From Jaltomata sinuosa (taxonomy: Eukaryota > Streptophyta > Magnoliopsida > Solanales > Solanaceae), in the NCBI GenBank assembly GCA_003996215.1, contig QJPP01007596.1, positions 124,001 through 188,000 of the forward strand: 64,000 nt of DNA, read 5' to 3'. Made by a program: the position numbers and the translations under genes. Below the pieces are notes generated by a model. The model made no database searches. It had not been told where the DNA came from and saw nothing but the letters and a program-made list of their open reading frames with translations. This document shows, in pieces, positions 57,051-64,000 of the stretch. The stretch's first letter is position 1, and every line of letters begins with the position of its first letter.

Positions 57051-57250
57051 AAAATTATGGCCACCACCAAAATAAAAATAATCCATGCAAAAACTTAAAA
57101 GTTAATTCTATAATTAAATTTAATCGAACCTCAATATAAAATACCATACCCTTGCCCTCGATAGAAACCAAAAAGAAAAGATATGTATCCGCACACATCC
57201 TAACTCGTGAACAACATAACCCCGACCCCACCAATTGGCAGCAATTTACA

Positions 57251-57496
57251 TTCTCCCTGTTTTAATTTATTTATCCTATTTTAATTTGACATAAAATTTA
57301 AAAAAATAGAAAAGACTTTTAAATTTCATAATCATAAATTAAAAATATGTAAACTGTATCAAAATATTTTTTAATTTTGTAATCTTAAACATGTCATGTG
57401 AAAAATTAAAATTAAAAAGTTACTAAAAAGGGAAAGAGACATTTTATTTTAAATGGACTAGAGAAAAATAGGCCAAATAAATTAAAACGAATGGAG
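57251..57496. mobile_element. Stowaway-like MITE
   Basis: Left TTCTCCCTGTTTTAATTTAT, reverse complement of right end CTCCATTCGTTTTAATTTAT. AT-rich interior. Confidence 0.7.
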
Positions 57497-57499
57497 TAT

Positions 57500-58800
57500 A
57501 TTGTAAATGTAAAAAGGGAATAAGTGGGCAATAACACGTGGCAGACAAATAGCATTCCAGTTCCTCGAGTTTATCTTAAGCCTACTAGACAGGACAAGGA
57601 TCCCCACAATATATTTTTTGGTTGCCTTGTCTGACTCTGACCTATCATTAATTTCAATTTTATGAATTTTGAATTGTATGATAGCGATATTAAATATTAG
57701 TAAATAAATTTTGAATTAAAATTTTATATATATCTAATAAAATTTTAACATGACTAAAAAGGTTTTGAACCAAAAGTATTATGAGTTGAATACATATACA
57801 GAGTGTAAAAGAATTCTTATATAATGAGACCACCTACAAACTATCTACTGATAATTGCAAATAATAATTAAAACTAATTACTCAAAAAAAAACAGACAAC
57901 CTGTTATAATGCAGAAAGAATTTACACTCTCATTGCACCATCCCTTGTTGTGATATGCTGATTAGAATTACATTACATGGTCTACCAAGTGGTGCATAAT
58001 ACTAGTATTATTGTTGGAACTTTTTAGCCAAGATGGAGATAGTATGATTTCTTATGATAATTCCACAAAAGAATTAGACAATGAAATATGTGATTTGAGG
58101 TCCCTCTTTTTAGTTGAAAAGAACATAAGGTGACAGAATGGAGAAGTGAGTGAAAAGAAAGATGCCAAATTGGCATGTGTCAAATGAAAGTGGGTCAAGA
58201 TGATTTGTGAATGGACTAAATGTAGTCAGGTTGGGTTAATTATAGAGATTTGGTCCAGAAAAAAAGACAGGCACAATGGGACCAAAGGAGAGGACTAGAA
58301 TCTCATTTTTTATGCCAAATTTCTAAATTTTGTGTAATGAGAAACTTGAATTCCTATGTCTTTAAGCTGTCTCTCCCCCATTATTTTGGTCCCCAGTCAC
58401 TACCTCCCTCTAGCTAGTGAATTGTATATATCATAATCATATATATGATATGGTTAATACATTTGCCAAAACAAATCCTTCATTTTAAAAAGTTTGTGTG
58501 TTCAACTTCTCCGGATAATAAATATTGATCGACAAGTGATGAAATCAAGATTTTCACTGAGATAAGTCAAAACATAAAGAAGTGTAGTGTTAAAGAATTC
58601 AACGCAAGTAGCTATTGTACAAAAGTATGCTATTTTTTTAAAAGATTTTGTGTATCAAGAAAAGAAATGTATTTGTTAACTAAACTAACCCAAAAAAATA
58701 GAAAAAGTGTGAAAGTAAAAAAAGGCAAATATCATTAATCTTTCTTCGTGAAATTATGATCACAAATTGATGGACACCATTTAAGTACAATTTTTCCCCT
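57500..58800. other. Intergenic DNA, no gene recognised
   Basis: Less AT-rich near 57540-57610 and 58120-58300 but no open frame of note. ACACGTGGCAG at 57535 contains a G-box-like core, of unknown meaning. Confidence 0.35.
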
Positions 58801-58803
58801 TTT

Positions 58804-58805
<2 letters not shown>

Positions 58806-58839
<34 letters not shown>
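58806..58839. repeat. (TA)n microsatellite
   Basis: About 17 TA units. Confidence 0.95.
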
Positions 58840-58841
<2 letters not shown>

Positions 58842-59316
58842 GTGCTTAAAATTTACTATGAGCATGATATTAATGATGATTATCATAGATATTATTATAA
58901 TAATATATACAAAATATTATTACACAATATTTGAGTTTGACTAATAATTTTACAAAGAGCGTACAACTAATGAATATCACTATCATTATAGAGAAGTAAA
59001 ATATCACATGAAAAAGTGATTCTAAAAATATCATGCTATTATAGTGAAATGATATTATAACAAATGACTATTTTAACAAAGTTTTGATAGTACGTTCAAT
59101 GTCCTTGGCTTCTTTGTGTTTGTACTTCATATTTAGTAAAAAATTTATCCACTTTGTGAAATTACATTGAGTATGTTGTATTGTCGTTGCTAACCTTCAA
59201 TTATTGCCATTGAATCATTACGAGTAAAAAGTGAAAACATATGGAACTTTATTGAGGACTGTAGTATTAAAGGTAGACATGACATTCTTCACACACAAAC
59301 ACCTTCTTAGATAGTA
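58840..59316. other. Intergenic DNA, nothing recognised
   Basis: No coding, RNA or repeat signature was seen. Confidence 0.4.
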
Positions 59317-60427
59317 GGTGAAATCCATCGGTGATCCTCTAAAATTGACACGACTTTTTACTTAGACATCTTAATTAAAGATTATTCATTTTAAACACCT
59401 CAAATAAAAATTTGCTGTGTCATTTTAATATTTTTTGCTGACTTGACACATTGTGTGTGTTGCACTAACTTTGAACCGTGAAAGACTTAAATTTTATAAT
59501 TTTTCATTTTTTTAAATTCTTGTTTTTCCTTCTCTCTCCTTCCAACATTTCCTCCACCCCCACCCACCATCTCCACCTTCCACAGCCGCCATGCTGCTGC
59601 AGATGCACTCTGCAACCATGGCTACTCCCTCTTTGCTTTCATCATCGACTTCACAAATTACGAGAAATTCTCCGGAGCAATTTTGGCCCTCCCAGACTTC
59701 ATTCTTCTTCATCATTTTGGATATCAACATCAATATCCACAAAGATTATTGCTTCTATAATCAAACCCAAAATTTATTTTCTTCTTAAAACTCCAAGAAA
59801 TGGTCTTTATTCCTTGACCATATTTGAGAGAAATGGTCATCAATTTTACATACATCAAAAATCCAAGATCGTTCCTAATTTCTAAATTATGGGTATTTTT
59901 GATTTCTTAAATTATACAATATAAAAGAACACTACAATGAAGAAGATTACCACAATGAAAATACAGTGTATGAGAGAGAGGGCATATCTTTTTACTCTTC
60001 TAATCTCATTTTCCACCGTTGACTGAAATCAATTGGAATTTTTTGTGCATTTTTCTTGAATCATTACACTGTTTCACTGCCGAATCTTGGAATTAGCTAA
60101 CATAGAAAAATAAAATTAGAATTAAAATTAAGAAAAGATTCTGTCTTGTTCTTGGTGGAGTTTACCATGTTCTTGGTGGAGTTTGGGAGGAAGAACAAGA
60201 AGAAAAAGAAAAGGGGTGGGGTCGTGGGGTTACAGGTGAGGAAAAAAAAAGTATTTTTTTTTAAAATTCCACGTGTCGCATACTTATTCGCTTATTTTTC
60301 CACGTAAACGAGTTTGAGAATGTGACACACGAACCCCTACTTGAGGTGTTTGAAATGAACAATCCTCAGTTGAGGTGTCTAAAAAAAAAGTCGTGTCAAC
60401 TTTAGGGGGCCGCCGATGAATTCGGCC
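59317..60427. mobile_element. Mutator-type foldback MITE, 9-bp target duplication with one mismatch
   Basis: Left GGTGAAATCCATCGGTGATC; reverse complement of right end GGCCGAATTCATCGGCGGCC. Pairing goes on through ATTGACACGACTTTTTACTT and AACACCTCAA for about 130 bp. Flanks are TAGATAGTA (59308-59316) and TAGATACTA (60428-60436). The centre holds a C/T-rich tract and a 135-codon frame (59478-59885, +) of unknown nature that has antisense partners. Confidence 0.8.
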
Positions 60428-60429
60428 TA

Positions 60430-60969
60430 GATACTAATACATGGTTCTATGTTGGCACAAGTTTATGGGGTTGTCAATGTTTGTATTACATTATGAGATC
60501 CTTCTGTTTTTCTTTGGCAGCAAAAGAGAAATCTTTTCTCAAATCTAAGTAGGACAGTTGTAATATTTAGATATATATTTCTAGACTGAATTTGAGAATT
60601 GAGATACTAGGGAAGCCATCCATCTGTTCAAAAGTTTCAACACAAAATACACTCTGAACGAATTCATACAGTTGTACCTTCCGAAAGCACAAAAAATTAA
60701 CAAAAGAAAACAAACTAGAAAGTAACCAAGGAGAACAAATTGAATTTTGCTTATTCTTTTTGGGCTCACACACAGCTAAAGAAATGATGATACAGTTAAC
60801 CCAAAACTGGTACACAGATAAGTATCTGATATAACCAGCAAATCAACCAGGAGTGGTTCATAATAATTGCCTGACACCAGAGAACACCTTTACGAACCAG
60901 CAGAGTGTATTATCAAATGGAGACTGCAAAAGAAGGCCGGGAAATTTGGCCCATTGAATGCTAGATCTT
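60430..60969 (-). other. Probable 3' UTR and downstream flank of the CK2 alpha gene
   Basis: Lies directly downstream of the CK2 alpha stop codon on the minus strand. The small frames here have no family resemblance. The true polyadenylation site cannot be placed. Confidence 0.5.
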
Positions 60970-61697
60970 TTAGTGAGTGCGGGTTCTACTGCTTTCAGCA
61001 TTTCGTACAGGATAAAAATACGGATGACCCTGCAATGTAGATCCCAATTACAGAAGGCAACGTTTCCAAAAAACTTGAACAGGCCACATACTACATAATC
61101 TACGTCATGTTGCCAGGCAGAAATCAAAGACTAAAGGAGAAAGTGGGAATATTTAGTACCACATTTATAATTGGTTGAATACCTTCATTTTAGTACAGCA
61201 GTGAACTTCCTTTATTTATTTATTTGATCAGTCCAGACAAACTTTTCTTAGTTACATCTGCCTGATATACAAGTACAAACATATTGGTAGAGAGGAAAGG
61301 CAGCGAATATTTTACCATTGCTTCTTTTGCAGTCGGTCTTTCCTGATGATCGTAACGGAGCAGTTTGTCAACAAAATCAACCGCCTAAAGTTAAACATTG
61401 CACATTTTTGGGTTAATAGATTTCACCTTATTTTATTGTATAAGATCTAATGAGACAAGTTTTCTTACCTCGGGGACTGCGAGGTGTTGGTTTTCAGCAT
61501 TAATAAACTTGGCCCATGGTTTCCTGCTGTGTCTGAATGAACAATGAAAATATTTAATGAATTTGCAGAAAATGGTCCATCGTAAAAGATAGTTTTAGAG
61601 TTGACAATACCAACCGTCCAACAAGGGCTGCAAGATGAGGATCTAATTCCAATCTATACTTGTTTAGGTAAGTGTTCAATTCATCAGTCCCCAGAAC
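60970..61697 (-). CDS. Casein kinase 2 catalytic subunit alpha, last four coding exons
   Basis: Ser/Thr kinase CK2 phosphorylates acidic sites in many nuclear and cytosolic proteins, including clock and light-signalling factors in plants. Exons on the minus strand, read from GT-AG borders: 61697-61615 (VLGTDELNTYLNKY, LDPHLAALVGR), 61532-61469 (HSRKPWAKFINAENQHLAVP), 61384-61316 (AVDFVDKLLRYDHQERPTAK), 61029-60970 (GHPYFYPVRNAESSRTRTH then stop). Phases match across all joins. These cover about 92 residues, the C-terminal quarter of the kinase domain (subdomains X-XI). The exon with the DWGLAEF and EPFFYGHDN blocks is not in the window, so the next intron is at least 2.3 kb and includes the LINE relic at 62487. 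Plant CK2 alpha usually has Ala where Gly precedes HPYF; the change looks harmless. No single track frame shows this gene because the exons are all under 90 bp. Confidence 0.93.
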
Positions 61698-62027
61698 CTG
61701 ATGAACATAACATCGGAATTTTTAAGGGGTCTCTTTTCAAAATGCAAATATACAGCTCATGCATGTTTACCCTGGTAATCTTGTAAAAAAATTAGTCATT
61801 TCACCTTCCAAAACAATTAAGAACTCTTTTCACATCCAGTGCAGCAAGGATGATGAATAGTGAATAAGCAACGGCTGAACTAATAGTTGAGTTAAACTTC
61901 CATTTTGTTGATAAATCACATCCTCACTATGGAGCTAGGTGAGCCAAGGGTGATTAGTTTTATCAGAAGTCCAACATGAGAGTTCAACAAAAACACAAAG
62001 TGGGACTCCAATGAGCATTAGATCAGT

Positions 62028-62145
62028 GTTAGCTCATCATATGCATCACAAACTTATTTTTTATCTACGTAAATCAAACCTGTGTCTGCTTTCTAAAGAT
62101 TTACATAGATAAAAAATAAGTTTGCGATGCATATGATGAGCTAAC
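62028..62145. repeat. 48-bp near-perfect hairpin in the CK2 alpha intron
   Basis: Left arm 62028-62075 and right arm 62098-62145 pair with two mismatches around a 22-nt loop; the arm starts GTTAGCTCATCATATGCATC. It could be a young small MITE or a miRNA-like foldback. Transcribed if the CK2 alpha intron extends over it. Confidence 0.85.
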
Positions 62146-62486
62146 AACAAAATGTAGGCTCTCATGGAGGGTTGCCTGAGCATGGATGGAACATGAGATT
62201 CAGAAATAGTTTTAACTAAGGTTGATGAAATCATATAAGTACAAATGAGATTAATTAGATTTCTATTAGCAATAGATACTCACAATCTCACAAGCTTAAA
62301 TGATAAAAGCTCTGTTCTCAAGCTCTATTGGGCTACTTTGTTCCAAGGCTACAACACAAGCTCATAATCCAGATTCCATATTCGGCTATTTACTATAGGT
62401 CTTGCATTCATTTATTATTCAATTGTTGTCATCTATTTAGTTCATAGTTATTTCATTATAAGATCAATTTTATCCGTGTGCCCTTA

Positions 62487-63660
62487 AAGGTGAACGCAGG
62501 GAGGATTCTCTAATTATGGGACAAGAGAAAAGCTGAATATGTGGAGGCAAAGAGAGGGGAGTTCTGTTTAGCAGCAAAATTTAGGAATTGTGGGAACTTG
62601 GTGGAGTGGGGGTTCCAGGGAGTGTGTGGTCATGTGGGGGGGAATCAAAGGCGATGTTTTGGGAGGCGATGATAAATGTTATCGGGGAGTGGGACATTCC
62701 TTGGATGTCGGGAGGAGATTTTAACACTATCAGATACCCGGAGGAAAGGGAGGGGGGTAGGGTGATTACGAGGGCTATGGAGGAGTTCTCATAATTTATT
62801 GATAACCAATTTCTTGCTGACCTTCCTTTGACAGGTGCCTCTATCACTTGGTCTAGATTAGAAGATTCTTCTTCTAGATCGAGACTAGATAGATTCTTAG
62901 TGTTCACTTCATGGGAGGAGATGACTCCGAACATGATCCAAATTCCTCTTCCAAGATTGACTTCTGACCACTCACCCATTATGCTTGATGGTGGAAGAGG
63001 AAGGAGCGTCAGAGCCCCGTTTAGATTTGAAAATATCTGCTGCTTAATGGTACCCAATTTTAGGGATAGAGTAGCGGGGTGGTGGAATAGTTATGTGCTT
63101 TTGGGGATTCCATCTTTTCAACTTGCTAAAAGTATTGAAATTGCTCAAGAGGGATATTAGGGAGTGGAACGGGGAGGTGTTTGGGAGGGTTGAGGTGAAG
63201 ATGAAAGAGCTAATTCATGAAGTAGGGGAACTGGAGAGGGTTGAGCGAGGGAGGGAGTTGGTAAGATTGAGGAAAGAAGAGGTAAAGAAAAAGCCAGCTT
63301 CTTTGGCGTTAGCTCAAGAAACAAGTTGGAGGCAAAAATCAAGGGTCTAATGGTTAGAGGGAGATTCGAATACGAAAAATATTCATACGGTAGCGGCAGC
63401 TAATAGGAGGAGAAACTTTATAGAATCTTTGGAGGTGGATGGGATAGTACATGAGGGGGAAGAGGAGGTAGGAGATGCAATTGTGGGGTTCTATGAGCAT
63501 TTATTTTAAGGAGGCGGCAGAATGGAGGCCTAGATTGGGGGTTTAGAACTTAATCAAATAGGGGAGGAAAAGAGGGGGTGGCTAGAGAGGACTATGGGGG
63601 AAGAAGAGGTGAAGGAGGCGGTCGACAGTTGTGCAGGGGATAAAGCTCCAAGACCAAGGT
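62487..63660 (+). pseudogene. L1-type LINE relic: endonuclease end and start of reverse transcriptase region
   Basis: Plus strand, several frames: an endonuclease part with SGGDFNTIRYPEEREGG, then after a TAA at about 62790 SRSRLDRFLVF and LTSDHSPIMLDGG, followed by the linker (LEGDSNTKNIHTVAAANRRR) and SCAGDKAPRPR, which is where the polymerase begins (family GDKAPGPDGF). The element stops there. It has several stops and frameshifts, is truncated at both ends, and is antisense to the CK2 alpha gene. Confidence 0.85.
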
Positions 63661-64000
63661 GTTAGAGACCATTGAGGTAATGTAACTATGGAATGATATC
63701 TTTGTACAGCCCAAACACTATTCTATCGACTGGTAATTTACAGTAATATAATACTTCTGCTTACTGATTTCCAGAAAAAGAAAAGCAGGAAGTTAATGAT
63801 CTTAACAAGTGATAGAAAAATGTATGGGACAATAGGCTTGTGCAGTGGTAAAGGGGTTAAGCAACAATATCTAGTGGGTAATAGGACTGTATGCAAAGGT
63901 CCATTTATCATAATGACAAAAGATTGTAGTGGTCGTCAGGTCTCAAAACTTTGTCTTGGGAGAAGACTGATAGTGATACATTGGTGAGGCTTGACAAATA
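63661..64000. other. Probable CK2 alpha intron, nothing recognised
   Basis: No CK2 exon could be read on the minus strand. The 63-codon frame at 63796-63987 (+) has no family resemblance. Confidence 0.4.

Noticed and set aside
58162..58176. Perfect palindrome ATGCCAAATTGGCAT
   Set aside because: Short enough to occur by chance in AT-rich DNA and without supporting context.
59478..59885. 135-codon frame in a foldback element
   Set aside because: Low-complexity C/T-rich composition, overlapped by other frames on both strands, no recognised domain; mentioned only as possible captured sequence.
60858..61127. 89-codon minus-strand frame overlapping the CK2 alpha terminal exon
   Set aside because: Different frame from the real exon at 60970-61029, which fits the kinase C-terminus and splice sites.
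1..64000. CRISPR arrays, rRNA genes, bacterial operons or a phage-like system
   Set aside because: None seen; introns, SINEs and plant retroelements show this is plant nuclear DNA.

Overview
This window is nuclear DNA of a flowering plant, very probably a nightshade (Solanaceae). The evidence is split genes with plant GT-AG introns, plant-specific gene families, TS-type and SolS-type tRNA-derived SINEs, a Sirevirus retrotransposon, and an endogenous pararetrovirus that carries a transactivator gene, as known from tobacco, tomato and potato. Species cannot be fixed from sequence alone. Family assignments rest on motifs recognised by eye; no database was searched.

Three host genes are visible. 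(1) The 3' six exons of an ACA2-like autoinhibited Ca2+-ATPase lie at 570-4363 (+); its first coding exon is left of the window. (2) A complete three-exon HOOKLESS1-like N-acetyltransferase gene lies at 15270-17259 (-), with a TATA box about 180 bp upstream. (3) The last four coding exons of a casein kinase 2 alpha subunit lie at 60970-61697 (-); the rest of that gene lies to the right, beyond an intron that holds a dead LINE. The three genes have no evident functional link; repeats fill the space between them.

Layout of the repeats: 5-10.4 kb holds three foldback elements of about 1 kb, each with a 9-10 bp target duplication (Mutator type), plus SINEs and a Stowaway-like MITE. 10.4-15 kb is AT-rich with degenerate repeats. 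17.5-24.6 kb is mostly featureless, with MITEs. 24661-25043 is a hAT-type MITE with an 8-bp duplication that contains a tRNA-like sequence. 25.4-32.2 kb is the most striking locus: two almost identical pararetrovirus segments head to head as a roughly 3-kb inverted repeat around a 93-bp spacer, flanked by TA microsatellites. Each arm has the polymerase C-terminus (RNase H), an intact transactivator frame and a viral-type promoter pointing outward. 32747-34098 is a small non-autonomous LTR element (TRIM type). 36011-46596 is a Sirevirus (Ty1-copia) on the minus strand with both LTRs, primer site, gag, pol and an envelope-like third gene, all broken by stops and frameshifts. A 645-bp solo LTR of another element is nested in the envelope-like gene. 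46.6-60.5 kb holds LINE and hAT transposase relics, a 51-bp tandem repeat, and further Mutator-type foldbacks and Stowaway-like MITEs.

The best candidate for unusual biology is the head-to-head pararetrovirus locus. Any transcript crossing it would fold into a perfect double-stranded RNA matching viral polymerase and transactivator genes. The window also has a striking density of independently inserted foldback elements with clean target duplications.
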